Shown: positions 40,815-53,070 of the stretch, in pieces | Layout of the letters: the number at the start of each line of letters is the position of its first letter | How positions within the stretch are numbered: position 1 is the stretch's first letter | Assembly: GCA_963971535.1 (NCBI GenBank) | Contig: OZ020599.1 | Span: 92,200,743 to 92,264,742, forward strand | Source of the DNA: Notolepis coatsorum | Lineage: Eukaryota; Chordata; Actinopteri; Aulopiformes; Paralepididae | Direction of reading: 5' to 3' | DNA length: 64,000 nucleotides | The notes under the pieces: model-generated | Seen by the model: only the letters and a program-made list of their open reading frames with translations | Databases searched by the model: none | Told to the model about the DNA's origin: nothing | Position numbers and translations under genes: made by a program

Positions 40815-41259
40815 CGGCGAGCGTTGGGGGAGAGGCCTCCTAGGCGAGTCTCCTCCTGCTCCTTGGCGTGGGCTGGTACCGGCTGTGTACCATGGCCCGC
40901 TGGTCCAGGTGCTGTTCCTCGGTGCGGGTCGTGCGTCGTGCTCACCCGTGAATAGCGTCGGGGGTCTGTAGCGCAGCTCCGCGGGGGTATAGCCTGGGCT
41001 GTACTGGACCTCCTGGTCCGGTAGAGTACTGTGCTGTCGTCGGGCGTGGTTCTCCTCCTCTTCCTCTTCGTCTTCCGTTAGGTCATCCAGGGCTTGTAGT
41101 CTCTGATTTAGCCTCTCCGCAGTGTATGCTGCTCCTTCCCGGTGGCTGGGTCTCGCTTGGACCGGTTGGGGAAGGGGGTCTGCGGGGGGTATAAACCTCG
41201 TCTGTTGGTCAAGTTCAGGGTCGCTTACTCGGCTAGGGGATGCCGCCCTGGAGTGATGT

Positions 41260-41955
41260 CTAGACGAGTTCCTGGAGCCTCTGGTGGAGGGAGGGGGTGT
41301 TGTCCTTCTGATCAGCTGTTCTATTAGTTGCGCTTGTGCTCTGTCGCGCTCGGCTTCGCGCTTGGCGTCTTATTTCCAGGCGTATGTGCTCTTCTTCGCT
41401 CCGTTGCTGTATCTGCAATCGATCGCGTTCACCCTGGAGTCTATCGCGTTCAGTAGAGGCTTTCAGGCTGACGAGGAATGCCTGCTGTAGTGTCCTCTCT
41501 GCCTCGCTGGGAGAAGACGGTTGTATAGGGGAGCCGTCCCTTGGGGTACTCCGTGCGGAGTCTTGGAGCTCTATCTCCACGGTGCTCTCCTCATCTTCTT
41601 CCGTGCCGAGTTCTCTCTCGGTAGTGTTGTCTTCCTCCCGGGACTCGTCGGGGACTACTTCTTCGGTATTGGCGGGGTGTAAAGTCATGTCTGGTTCCCC
41701 CTGGTCCCCACCGTGAGCTGGGTCAGTTACATTAGAACCCATAGGGGCCTCTATGGTAGGGGTAGCCTGGTCGTTAGGGTTAGACATAATTTTACTTTCT
41801 AGTTTTACCGCGTTTACTGTTGGTAGAAGACTAGGTTGTTGACTGACAGCGTAAGCCTCTAGGTACTGAGGGAGCTGTCGTTTGCGCCGCGGGCGGTGTT
41901 GGTTAGGAGGATCGTTTCGTGGAGTGTTCATCATAGGCCATTTTAATATTAATAA
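41260..41955 (-). CDS. BEL gag N-terminal part
   Basis: Starts MMNTPRNDPPNQHRPRRKRQ and includes a Glu-rich segment and a coiled coil with ERDRLQGERDRLQIQ. The frame ends LHQRLQELV, while the rest of gag lies in another frame below 40950, so a frameshift (or two) lies between. The second BEL copy uses an upstream start MADDEHSTN in a frame offset here by one base. Confidence 0.75.
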   Translation of the reverse strand, partial: LLILKWPMMNTPRNDPPNQHRPRRKRQLPQYLEAYAVSQQPSLLPTVNAVKLESKIMSNPNDQATPTIEAPMGSNVTDPAHGGDQGEPDMTLHPANTEEVVPDESREEDNTTERELGTEEDEESTVEIELQDSARSTPRDGSPIQPSSPSEAERTLQQAFLVSLKASTERDRLQGERDRLQIQQRSEEEHIRLEIRRQARSRARQSTSATNRTADQKDNTPSLHQRLQELV

Positions 41956-41983
41956 CACTATATTAATATTACACTGATTACCC

Positions 41984-42000
41984 TCCGGCTCGAAGGACCA
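41984..42000 (-). other. BEL primer binding site, tRNA-Tyr type
   Basis: The minus strand reads TGGTCCTTCGAGCCGGA two bases after the 5' LTR. This is complementary to the 3' end of eukaryotic tRNA-Tyr (TCCGGCTCGAAGGACCA) over 17 bases. Confidence 0.85.
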
Positions 42001-42002
42001 AT

Positions 42003-43410
42003 TGTAACTGAGGGGTACAATTCCCTGACTGTATGGTTAGATATGATACTTACTACCACTACCTCTTGTACTTTAGACTCTGGCCACCCAGTACTAGGTA
42101 TAAATAATTATGATAAACACTCCCACCTGATGAAACGGATCCAACACAAATGTACCAAGTCGAAAGTCTGCGTTTAATAATAATACATAGCAAAAGGTAT
42201 GTACAACGATCACTTAATTACATTTATGATTTGAAATAGTATGCACTTTTATGGCAAATGAGTATTCGTAGGTAGATCAATATCGAATGTCCAATCTCTG
42301 ATTGCGCAGGAAGCAAATATACAACCTGGAATATTTAGGGAACAATAGCAATGATACTTGAATGATTATATAGCTGGATACACTAGGGGAAGGTTCCGAC
42401 TGCTTGTAGGACAGCTGGAGGGGGGGGGGGTAGAGTCTGGCTGTATCCCGTCTGGCCGAGGGTATCCTGGGAGAGCCCACAGTCGTGCGACCCGGTGCCC
42501 AGCGATCCTCGATCCACAGATGAAAGCAGTTGGACTCTCTGTGGCCGGTGTCCTCCGGTCCACGATGGAGAGACGTGAGGCGACCTCGTTGTGTAGAGCG
42601 TCTTCTCACCTGTCGTCCTCTCCGGGGGGGGTATTTCCAACACACCGCAGTGTTGGCCTTTATCCATAGAATAATCAAAGTACTCAAAGCATAATCCAAG
42701 CCGGGGAAGGCTAGCCGTCGTCGGTAGAATAATCCAATATACAGGTCCACTCGCTCTTTGGCCTGGAGCTCCTCGGGTGCAGCTTCACGTGGGGTCAACC
42801 ACCCTGGATAAGCGTCCAGCTGATGCCCGAAACGATGGGGGTGCTGATTACTATAGAACTCTTACCGCACGAGGCACTACATATGAATAGACTATTATTA
42901 GCTTAATAGAATACGTCCAACTCGACGATATAGTGCCAAATATGACTATTCAAATATTAATATACACGATGTCTCAATGCCGATACTGGGCCGAATTGGC
43001 CTTACTGCCCACACGTGGTTCGCGGGGAGGCTTTTGCGTCTGTCACTCTGTTGGAGGGTAAGGAACTGGACTAAAAGAAAGCTCTACTTTAATAGCGCAG
43101 TATATATACGCACTATGAACAAATAGTACCATTAGTGGTGCGGTAGACATATTCCTACGCGGAACTAGGACTTGTCCATACATGTTGAGCGGTACGATTG
43201 AACCTGGTCTGAGGGGTATGGCGACCTGGCACCAAGGTCTCGTCCAATGGTAGAATGGAGACTATTATGGGATGTTCAGTAGACTAGAAGGGATATTCAA
43301 TGCATATTGTACAAGGAATATACAAGGGATATCAGGGGATATACAAATACAATTAAATATATATATATAAATAAATATATATATTCGGTTTAATCTGATC
43401 CTTCAGAACA
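42003..43410 (-). repeat. BEL element 5' LTR
   Basis: 1408 bp partner of 34404-35813. On the minus strand it starts TGTTCTGAAGG and ends CAGTTACA, next to the primer binding site. Confidence 0.95.
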
Positions 43411-43532
43411 ATAGTCGTAGTACCCTTGAATGAGTGTTTTAATTCATTAATGAATTGTCATAAATTGGCTTAACTTGATTGATTCATATGCTTTTTTAAT
43501 ACATTTATTATTTAATTTCTGCTTATTACCAG

Positions 43533-43726
43533 GGGTAATCCAGACCCGGGACGTATCCTGCTTTTGTGGCAGTGCATGCGGATGCTTTCTCCCAAAAGAG
43601 TGCTCCTTCATAGGAGCGAATGTGGAGTCAGATACGGAGAATGCAGAGCCAGGACCTGTTTTGGAAGTGGGAAAGTGGGTCCTTGTGGAGTATGATGCAG
43701 AGTTGTTCCCTGGCACCATCACACAG
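43533..43726 (+). pseudogene. Copy 2 exon 4: Cys-rich and Tudor-like start
   Basis: After the acceptor 'gcttattaccag', encodes VIQTRDVSCFCGSACGCF and later VLEVGKWVLVEYDAELFPGT, ending ITQ|GTATAT. Joined to the phase-0 donor at 33424, the first codons would be GGG TAA; dropping two G's restores V-I-Q-T, so a small insertion at the exon start is likely. Confidence 0.65.
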
Positions 43727-43827
43727 GTATATGTAGAACTAGTTTTAGATATGGACACTAGGTTACTTGTTAATGGTAAATCCTGAGTCCTGTTTTGTAC
43801 TTTTTCTTTTACCTATGTCCTTTACAG

Positions 43828-44040
43828 ATTGTGGATGATCAATATGAGGTTGACACGATGAATTGTGCTGGAGAGAACAAATTCTACATTCCATCTCGGA
43901 GGTTCGATGGAGAGAAAGAGTGGTATTACTTGGACGACATCAAATGTGTCATCCCGGAGCCACTACCTGCCACATCCTCTGCACGTCATTTTAGTGTTTC
44001 AGCTGAGATCTGGGCTAAATACACAAAGAAGTGTGTCTAA
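43828..44040 (+). pseudogene. Copy 2 exon 5: Tudor-like C-terminus and stop
   Basis: After 'cctttacag', encodes IVDDQYEVDTMNCAGENKFY, IPSRRFDGEKEWYYLDDIKC and a C-terminus KYTKKCV, stop at 44038. It joins exon 4 in phase 0 (TQ|IVDD). The G-x-W-V-L-V-x-Y...F-P-G...W-Y-x-x-D-D-I pattern suggests a small beta-barrel (Tudor/SH3-like); that is inference. Confidence 0.7.
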
Positions 44041-44460
44041 AATACTGGTGTGTGTAAATGCGTGTTGTGGGGTGGGGGGTTCTACAGGTCTGAGCATGTT
44101 TTATACATGACAAGTTGACAACCATTTTGTCATATTTGTGTCCTTGTTTTTTTATTTCATTTTGTACAGGCCTACTTGTTTTTAACCAGAATATACACAT
44201 TTATCTTAGGCCTATATGGATTGTATTATCTAAGCAAGGTTCAAAGTTGCACATTTTGTGTTATCAGGCCTATAATGATATGTGTGATTGTTTTAGTTAT
44301 TTTTTGGTATTTAAAGCACTTTTTGAAGTATATGATCTGAACCAATGATTGTTCTATGGAAAAGGTTTTATTAGTTTTTGTTATTATTCTCTGTATATTG
44401 ATTGCATCTTATTGTATTTTTAAACAAAATGTTGTTAAACAGAATAAAGTTGTGAGTTGA
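44041..44460 (+). terminator. Copy 2 3' UTR with poly(A) signal
   Basis: Noncoding, T-rich; AATAAA at 44443-44448 about 400 bases after the stop. Confidence 0.55.
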
Positions 44461-44806
44461 GCTGAACAAATGCATTTTTTTCTTAATTTGATTGAGAGGA
44501 TATGCAAATGCCTTAGTTGCAATTTTATGAAAGCATCCAGTCACTGCAGTCAGTGAGCGTTGGCAAGCCCTGAAATAATCTCTCATTAAAAAGGTTAACT
44601 TGACAAATAGACAGTAAATTAGAGGTTTTCATAATTATGTAATTTGTTGTGTTACCTAAATTTTGTGATGCAAGTAAAATGACACAAATGTAATTGACTG
44701 CTTTGGTGTTTGTGGCTAATCAGACACACCAAGTGGTTTGCTTTGAATAACCAACAGGCTTGCTCTTAAGCCTCGAGTTGTGTCTGGCAACACTTAGCAT
44801 ACTTAT
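44461..44806. other. Sequence between the poly(A) signal and motif cluster
   Basis: No feature recognised. Confidence 0.4.
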
Positions 44807-45240
44807 TATCATTACCGAAATCATTAATCTCATTTCCCGAAACCCATGTATATCATTACCACAACAGCTGTTAATTTAATGTTTATTTAATTTAGTGAAC
44901 AATTATAATTTGATTCTAAAGGCATGTCCATGATCTATTTGTTATGTGCTTTCAGGTTTACAATGACATTTTAAGACAAATTCAGGTTTCCATGAAATAT
45001 CACAAAAATTAGGTTGACGACTGCAGAAGGTGTTGCGGTAATGAGAGTAATATGACAAACTATTCTAAAAATTATTATTTAAAGATATATATTATTTCAT
45101 AGTTTCATGTATGGGTCTATGACTGTTAATAATCAATTTCAGGTATGTGTCTATGACTGTTAATAATCAATTCTTAAAACTGTGAAAATGTATACGCTTT
45201 TCTTATTGTCTTGACGTTTTAAGACTGTTGCGGTAATGAT
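44807..45240. repeat. Cluster of TTCTCATTACCGCAAC-like motifs, 3' side of copy 2
   Basis: Five matches: TATCATTACCGAAA at 44807, ATCTCATTTCCCGAAAC at 44826, TATCATTACCACAAC at 44851, and inverted GTTGCGGTAATGAGAG at 45032 and GTTGCGGTAATGAT at 45227. Same motif as the 25913-26551 cluster about 19 kb away; it brackets the gene. Confidence 0.75.
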
Positions 45241-45522
45241 AATTTGAAGGACTTATTTTGGAAAATGTGTTCAAAAAGGTGTTAAATTGTAAATAAATAT
45301 TTTCAAATTATTATTCACATATACTCCAGACCTGGCTTATAGTGCTTGGAAAGTAAATTTGTTGATGCAAGTTTGTTAAAAAAAATTATGTTTGAAATTT
45401 TGAAATCAAGATTTCATGAGAATCACCACCCTAACCTTATCAAGACAGCAGTCAAAGTGTATATTTTCAGCACTATGTTTGTTTACCAATGATTGGAAAC
45501 TCTCCACGCATTGTACCGGTTG
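45241..45522. other. Unassigned sequence
   Basis: AT-rich, no feature; the right boundary of the copy 2 unit may lie here. Confidence 0.4.
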
Positions 45523-45714
45523 TTAGATCCTGATCAATCTGGCCAGTATCACGTCTTCGTCTGTTTGGCTCTCCATCCACTCCTCTGCGTTGTGTAATTT
45601 TAATGGTCCTGACGTCTCAGATACTGGCTGAATATAATCCTTATCTCTCCTCGTTAGTACGATCCGCAAACCATAATAATTATCCACCTTCGTAAGAATT
45701 CGACACTTTGACAA
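45523..45714 (-). other. Unrecognised short reading frame
   Basis: 63 codons on the minus strand, with ordinary-looking composition (CRILTKVDNYYGLRIVLTRR, EEWMESQTDEDVILARLIRI). No family recognised and no splice sites I trust. It may be an exon or TE remnant. Confidence 0.25.
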
Positions 45715-46590
45715 CGTGAAATACCTTACAAGGAAAAGCGTTGTTTATTTCTATAAACAGAAACCTCAGCTCAGATGTTAACAGATTGTATTGTCCTTGA
45801 ACAGTCTATTCTAATGATCTTTCGGTGTGTTCAGTCTATTGTCCTTTTGCTATTCAGTCCACTGGTGGTCAGGCCTGGTCTTTAGCCTAACCCTCCTCGC
45901 GTAAGCCGAAGCTAATGATGATGTGTCATTCTTCCTCCCCCCCCCCCCTCCGTGATGAGAGGAGAGAGAGTCTCTTCTGGTTTCTTCCCTCTTAGTCCCA
46001 GTCAGATTTTTGTCTGCCCTACCCGGAACCACTGTCAGCTTTATAGTATCTTCGTCATAGCAACGATAGCCCCCACCCCTCTCCTGGTTGTCAGGCGACG
46101 CGCTGTCATGACAACCGCGTTTAACCTTTACACACATCAAAATGCAGTTTTCTACTGTTTTCATTAAGGATGTCACCCCCCTCCCTCGCTCTATGGGCCC
46201 ACACCCGCTCTTATCAATGTGTTCTTACAAGGAATTCAAAACATTCTCTCGCTGGCAGTGTGCTGCTCCCAATCACCCTGCTTGCTCTGAACCACCTCTT
46301 CTGCTTCCACCGTCAGCATGCACTTCGACCTCTCTGGCACCGTTACATGCTACCATCTCCCCCCAATCTATAAACCCTGTTTCTCTCACAGTAAACAGAC
46401 GTTTTAGACGTGAGGACAGGAAGCCGTCATGAAATCGCTGTAGTCTTATTAACGTAACTAAATAATTTGAACAAAATAAAAAGCAGCAGCACTATTGCAT
46501 AACTGAGTCATGTGTGGTATGTATTTCTTCCTTTAGGGGAGTTTTTGATGTTTTATAGATGGCTAGGTTACAGGTTTTTGTTTTTTAAGG
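45715..46590. other. Unassigned, C/T-rich in part
   Basis: A C10 run at about 45939-45949. No convincing gene, and no LTR partner was found. Confidence 0.4.
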
Positions 46591-46619
46591 GAGTATCGGA
46601 TCGGTATTGGCAGATACTG

Positions 46620-47835
46620 ATTTATTGATTGATTTTTATTGTGGAGTAAAAGACAGCATCCAAGGGATAAAAACATGAGAAAGTGCAAGCACTTATTTCC
46701 ATCATGGTCCCTGATTTTGGACATGGACAGACATCATAAAACATAGAGCATCATAATAAAACATACTAAAACAGAGCATCATAATAAATCATAGAGCATC
46801 ATAATAAAACATAGAGCATCATAATAAAACATAGATCATCATAATAAAAAACAGAGAATAAAACATAATAGTAACCCCATACAAAAAACACTCCCTACCC
46901 TCTCCTTCCTATGGCTATTCTATTCTTCACTGGCTAGCCATTTCTTTGTGGCACGTCTAAAACGTCCCCCCTCTTCGGTGTTTTTCAGGGCCACTAGAAG
47001 CTTGTTCCACTCCAGTGCTGCAGAATATAAAAAAGTATTTGTGCCCATTAGGGAGTTAAATTTTGGCAGAATAAAATCCGTACTGCTCCTTCTAGTGGAG
47101 TATGAATGATTGTCACAGAATCGATAAAAATAATTAGATAGATATTTCGGACCTGTATTTTGAACTATCTTGTGTGTGAGACCTAATTTGATGTGAATTA
47201 CCCTTTTATTGACCGGAAGCCAGTTTAGTTGCCTAAAGAAAGTTGGCCCTAGGTGAGTGCGTGGAGGTAGTTTAAGGACTACTCTCATTAATTTGTTTTG
47301 AGCTGTCTGAAGTTTGTTTTTCAGGACCTGTGGAGTGCCATTAAACCAGGAGGTGGCAGCATAGTCAAAGTGACTGTACTAATGCGCCCGCTAGCATTTT
47401 AAGTGTTGCCTGGTCCAGTAGTTTCCCTTGTCTAGCTAGGAATTTCGTTTTCTGGCAGATTTTAGTGTGGGCTTTTTTAGCCATGGCCTCTCCTGTAAGA
47501 TGTCTGTCCAGTATGCAGCCTAGATATACTACAGAATCCTTGTTTGTTATTTGCTTCTCACCTACTCTTACCTTCATTTCAATTTCTTTACCAAGCCGTT
47601 TCTTTGATCCGAACAGGATGGCCTCTGTTTTTCCTAGATGAAGAGATATTTTGTTATCTGACAGCCATGTCTGCACATTTGATAGCTCCTCACTAAGGGT
47701 CCTCTCCACTACTGCCAAGTCCTTATGGGAGACCAGAATGGCTGAGTCATCCGCATAAAGAAAAAGGTCTGATGAACAGGCATTCTTCTTTATGTAAATG
47801 ATACTCAAGGCTGTGATATCAGTATCGGACATGAA
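46620..47835 (-). mobile_element. Second Rex1-like LINE subfamily, 5'-truncated
   Basis: TTGATTGATT tail at 46622, 3' UTR with 'ataataaaacatagagcatc' tandem units (46740-46860), then minus-strand frames 46920-47288 and 47365-47874. These encode YADDSAILVSHKD, KISLHLGKTEAILFGSKKR, YLGCILDRHLTGEAM and the C-terminal domain. Related to but clearly diverged from 19222-20497. The frames are separated by a shift near 47330. Its 5' edge abuts a hAT-like end. Confidence 0.75.
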
Positions 47836-47859
47836 TAAGTGGTATCGTGCCATCCCTAA
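47815..47859. repeat. hAT-like element right end
   Basis: Sequence ending GTGGTATCGTGCCATCCCTA, whose inverse TAGGGATGGCACGATACC resembles the left end at 24932. At 46586-46618 there is GTATCGGATCGGTATTGGCA, probably the rest of the same MITE, with the LINE inserted inside it. Confidence 0.45.
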
Positions 47860-47874
47860 AAGGAACTGATACAA

Positions 47875-48549
47875 CTGTGTTGTAGTTGTTTAGCGTTGAT
47901 TTCATCCATTCAACTATGTTGGTGGTTATTGTTTATTGACTCTATAGAACTGTGTTGGTGTTTAATTTTTATTCCATACATACAACTCTGTTTACCTTTT
48001 ATTATTGACTTAAATTGTTAATCCCTGTCCAATGTGACTACCATCACAAAAGTGATGCTACTTAACCCACCTTCTTGCTCTCATACATTGACAAAACCAA
48101 TGATGATATGAGGACATGAAAATGGACATTTGTGAAATGTTCAAGTTCCTGAAGCATGTAATGTGTATTGCACTTTAACTTTTTTTTAATGTTTAATATT
48201 CTCCACCACCACTTTGATTCATCCTAAACCGTCCTCTGCCAGCTCTATTTGTCTATGGAGATGTTCACCTTCTTTGCAGGGCTATAACTTTTTAAATTGT
48301 ATTGCTAAATTGACATTACTATGGCCCATTCAACATCAATTATCTATAGTTCAGGATGTAGGAACGTTTTACTTTTTCATTCACACATTCATACTAAAAT
48401 ACCGTCCAGAGTATAAATTATATTTTTTGCTGTATTTCATAGAACGTGAGTTATAGGCCTAAATGCATATATTAGATTATCAAATGCCGTTTGATACCGA
48501 TCAATGTTATATTAAAAATTTCAATTGTCATATGCAAATTAGTGCACAT
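47875..48549. other. Mostly unassigned; right part belongs to the outer TTAA element
   Basis: The last about 30 bases (catatgcaaattagtgcacat) match the interior of the TTAA-element family at 16028-16055, showing that the inner element landed in a relative. Further left nothing is recognised. Confidence 0.4.
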
Positions 48550-48869
48550 TTAAGGTGAGACACCCTAGTTGAATAGGCAAAAAAAATATTTGAATAGATA
48601 TCACTATGAAACTTTCCCAGTTTGTTATGTACATAACAACTTAGAAAAAATTGTATTGCAAGTTTTCTGAGATCTTATGTTTATATATGCAAAATAGGCA
48701 TTACCTCATTAAATATGCACTAATTTGCATATGACGTTTTGGTATAAATACCAACATTGGATGATGCCAGATTTTTAAAAATGGTTTCATTATGTTGACA
48801 CATAACACAGTGAACTTTTTACAGAAGGGATTATGGATATGTCTTTTTATCATCCCATGAATCAGGAAA

Positions 48870-50826
48870 TGCTGACTACAGTCTGGCAGCAACAACCCCA
48901 GGACTCTGTTTTCCACCATCAACACACTTCTTAAACCCTCTGACACAATCTCCTGTTCCTTCACTGTCAGTAAATGTGTCTCCTATCTGTCACATCTCCA
49001 AACAAAAATTGACAAAATCCACACCCAACTAACAATTGCCTCCGCCAACACTATCTCCCCTCCGGATTCAACCCCCTCTCCACCGCCCAACCCACCTTTT
49101 ACATCCTTCACTGAAATCACTGCATCGGACCTATCCTCCATTCTCTCTACAATGAAAACTTCTACCTGCATCCTGGACCCTATCCCCTCCATCCTAGTCA
49201 AGGCTTGTCTCCCTGCCCTTTCTCCCCTAATCACCTCCATCGTAAACACCTCTCTGACCACTGGCCTATTTCCCCCCGCCCTCAAAATTGCTTCTGTCAC
49301 CCCCTTACTAAAAAAACCCGGTCTCAACCCTGAAACCCTTGATAATTTCCGCCCCATTTCCAACCTCCCCTTCCTCTCAAAAATAATTGAGCGAGCCATT
49401 GCCTCCCAATTAAAATCCTACCTCGACAACAATAACCTTTATGATACATTTCAATCCGGATTCCGCACCAAACACAGCACCGAAACTGCTCTTCTAAAGG
49501 TCACCAACGACATACTCCTCTCTGCCGACTCTGGTTCCCTCTCCATCCTCATTCTCCTAGACCTCAGCGCTGCTTTTGACACCATCAGTCACCCCATCCT
49601 CATCACTCGTCTCCAGTCCTCCGTTGGCATCTCCGGAATCCCCCTCACCTTGCTCCAATCATACCTCTCACACAGGCACCAATTCATCTCTATCAACAAC
49701 TGCAAATCCCCCACTGCCCCCATCACTCATGGTGTCCCCCAAGGCTCAGTACTTGGTCCCCTGCTCTTCATCCTCTACATCCTTCCACTTGGTCTGATTC
49801 TCCGCCAACATGGCCTGCGTTTTCACTGTTATGCAGACGATACTCAGCTCTACCTCTCCACCAAGACTATCACTCCAGCCACTCTCTCCACCCTCAGCAC
49901 CTGCCTCACAGACATCAAAACATGGATGCAAAATAACTTTCTTAAACTAAACTGCAATAAATCAGAAATCATCATTATCGGTCCAAAATCCCTCACCAGC
50001 CACACCCAGGATTTCACCCTAAATATTGATGGTACCATTGTCACCCCCTCCACTCACGTCCGTAACCTTGGCATCATCCTGGACTCCACCCTTTCTTTCC
50101 TCCGTCATGTGAACCACATAACCAAATCGGCCTTCTACCACCTCCGGAACATTGCTCGTCTCCGCCCCTCCCTATCACTCTCCGCTGCTGAAACACTGGT
50201 TCATGCATTCATATCATCAAGACTAGATTACTGCAACAGCATCCTCTACGGCTCACCAAACACTATCCTCAATAAACTCCAATATGTCCAAAACTCTGCT
50301 GCCCGCATGCTCACCTCCACCCGTCGCTCTGATCACATCACCCCTGTCCTCCACGACCTCCACTGGCTTCCAATCAAATACAGGATACATTTTAAAATAC
50401 TACTCATCACATTTAAAGCCCTCAACAACCTTGCCCCTCCCTACCTGTCCGACCTCCTCCACCGTCACACGCCCACCCGTCGCCTTAGGTCTGCAGATGC
50501 CAACCTCCTGACACCTCCCACGACCAGGCTCCGGACCTGGGGCGACAGGGCCTTTGCTGCTGCTGCCCCCTCCCTCTGGAATGCCCTCCCCAGCCATATC
50601 CGTGATGCAAACACCCTGACATCTTTTAAATCAGCCCTCAAAACTCACCTTTTCAATCTTGCTTTTGACCTCTAATTCTGTCGGTGTTATTTTATTTTTG
50701 TCATGTATTATTTTTGTTCTGTTTTTTGTTTTGCCATAGTTTGTCTCTCCTGCCCATGTAAAGCGTCTTTGAGCACCTGGAAAAGCGCTATATAAAATAG
50801 ATGTATTATTATTATTATTATTATTA
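48870..50826 (+). mobile_element. L2-clade LINE with long intact RT frame
   Basis: Begins in ORF2 between endonuclease and RT (NPRTLFSTINTLLKPSD near 48896), runs to a stop at 50673-50675, a 3' UTR and the tail GCGCTATATAAAATAGATG with (ATT)n. 5'-truncated, so no endonuclease. Inserted in the TTAA element. Confidence 0.88.
48896..50675 (+). CDS. L2 ORF2 fragment: reverse transcriptase and C-terminal domain
   Basis: The frame is open from about 48896 through Met at 49152 (then 507 codons). RT blocks: NFRPISNLPFLSKIIE (65-80), LDLSAAFDTI (136-145), GVPQGSVLGPLLF (194-206) and CYADDTQLYLS with the Asp pair at 229-230. Then the conserved L2 C-terminal blocks (SRLDYCNSILYG, LHWLPIKYRIHFKI, SLWNALPSHIRD). 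No stop or frameshift is seen in 590 codons, unusual for a dead copy and indicating a recent insertion. Without the endonuclease it is not autonomous. Confidence 0.9.
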
Positions 50827-51524
50827 CAGTCATAAAAAAATCTATTTTCACCATGTTTTTTGGTCTAAATGTACTATAAATCAGGCTATGAATGATATAT
50901 CAATAAACCCCTCTGTAAAAAGATGCAGGGTATATATAGGAAGAAATGTGGAAAGTATGGTGTGTGTAGGTGCTATGGAATGGTACATGTCTACCCTTGC
51001 GTGTAAGAAAAACGTATAAACACTCATTTTTGGGAAAACCCCTTCAAAGTTCTGTATTGTAAAATGCCATAATTTTTTTTTTAAACAGCTATTTACAAAC
51101 ACAATACCTAATCAAACCATTAGTAATTGACAACCTAAACACATGCCTGATAACTGAATAATAATAATAATGATGTTATTGAAGTTGAACTGAACAGAAC
51201 TACACACAAACAAATAGGCAAACAAATATTTGAATAGATACAGTATCACTATGAAACTTTCCCAGTTTGTTATGTACATATAAACTAAGAAAAAATATAT
51301 TGCAAGTTTTCTGAATTTTATGTTTATATATGCAAATGAGGCACTTCCCCATTAAATATGTGCATATTTATGCAATAAGGCAAAATTAAGTAAAATAAAC
51401 AACTAAATGTGTGTTATTGACGTTTTATTGTCACTAGTTTCATAGAAGACATGTTTAGGAAGCAAAATATAACAAAATCTCAAAATCAACAAAAAAAAGG
51501 ATATTTGCCTATTCGTGTCTCGCC

Positions 51525-51680
51525 TTAATGAGGTAATGCCTATTTTGCATATATAAACATAAGATGTCAGAAAACTTGCAATAAATTTTTTCTAAGTTGT
51601 TATAACAAACTGGGAAAGTTTCATAGTGATATCTATTCAAATTTTTTTTTTGCCTATTCACCTGGGGTGTCTCACCTTAA
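51525..51680. mobile_element. Right end of the outer TTAA element
   Basis: After the inner element's TTAA the family interior continues (GAGGTAATGCCTATTTTGCA), ending CACCTGGGGTGTCTCACC and TTAA at 51677-51680. Confidence 0.75.
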
Positions 51681-52330
<650 letters not shown>

Positions 52331-52981
52331 TAGTCAGGCTACACAGAGAGGCGGTAGGAAGCCTCATATACTTGACTACTTGTACTAGACCAGATCTAAG
52401 TTTTGTGGTAAGTAGATTATCACAGTATTTCGCAGAGCCAACAGAGGAGCAATGGGTTACTGTAAAACATGTACTAAGATATCTCAAAGGCACTGCAGAC
52501 AAGGGGTTATGTTTCAGACAAAACCGCAGTGAGGTGTTAGGCATACAAGCCTACAGTGATGCAGATTGCGCAGCTGATACCATTGATAGACTGAGCAAGA
52601 ACAGCTCTCTGTTTCCTGGAAAACTAAGAAGCAACCCACGGTTGCACTTTCCACTTGTGAGGCGGAATACATTGCCCTTGCTACAACCATAGCAGAAGTT
52701 ATATACCTAGAACAGTTTTTGAAAGGTATTGATGATTACAAGTACACACAGGCAGTGGTACATGAGGACAACCAGGGAACAATTGCTCAGGCCAAGAACC
52801 CTGTACACAGACAGAGGTGCAAGCATGTGGATATTAAATATCATTTTATCAGGTCCACGATAAATGAGGGGAGAGTAACTTTGGTATATTGTCCTACAGA
52901 CGAAATGGTTGCTGATATTTTTACAAAACCTGTAACAAGGATGAAACTGGTGAAGTTTGAAAAGAAAATTTTTGAAACTTG
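52331..52981 (+). pseudogene. Copia pol C-terminus (RT end and RNase H)
   Basis: Encodes the Copia hallmarks AVGSLIYLTTCTRPDLSFVV and HVLRYLKGTADKGL, then YSDADCAAD (RNase H), and in another frame VVHEDNQGTIAQAKNPV, CKHVDIKYHFIRS and ADIFTKPV, ending at a TGA at 52979. A frame change near 52600-52700 splits it. Confidence 0.85.
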
Positions 52982-53070
52982 AAATGTGTTTAGACAGAGG
53001 TCCACATTTATTTTTTATGTTATGTTTTCTACTTTGCTTAAGATTGTAACAACCTGAGTTCAAGTGGGGG

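Larger units (their letters stand above)
34404..43410 (-). mobile_element. BEL/Pao LTR retrotransposon, near complete, 5-bp TSD ATAGT
   Basis: LTRs 34404-35813 and 42003-43410 enclose gag-pro-pol on the minus strand. ATAGT is duplicated at 34399-34403 and 43411-43415, and the interrupted LINE carries one ATAGT at that place in other copies. The LTRs start TGTAACTGAG and end CAGAACA on plus. By eye they differ at five bases plus G-run lengths, so the insertion is young. Lesions: a frameshift in gag, one in-frame stop between gag-pro and pol, and a frame change at the pol end. Confidence 0.95.
48554..51524. mobile_element. TTAA element (piggyBac-like), inner copy with nested L2
   Basis: TTAA at 48550-48553 and 51525-51528. 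Ends GGTGAGACACCC... and, inverted, GGCGAGACACGAATAGGC. The interior is homologous to 15150-16210 in reverse order (ATTTGAATAGATATCACTAT, CAGTTTGTTATGTACATA). Its own 1.0 kb is split by an L2 insertion. The target was another copy of the same family. Confidence 0.8.
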
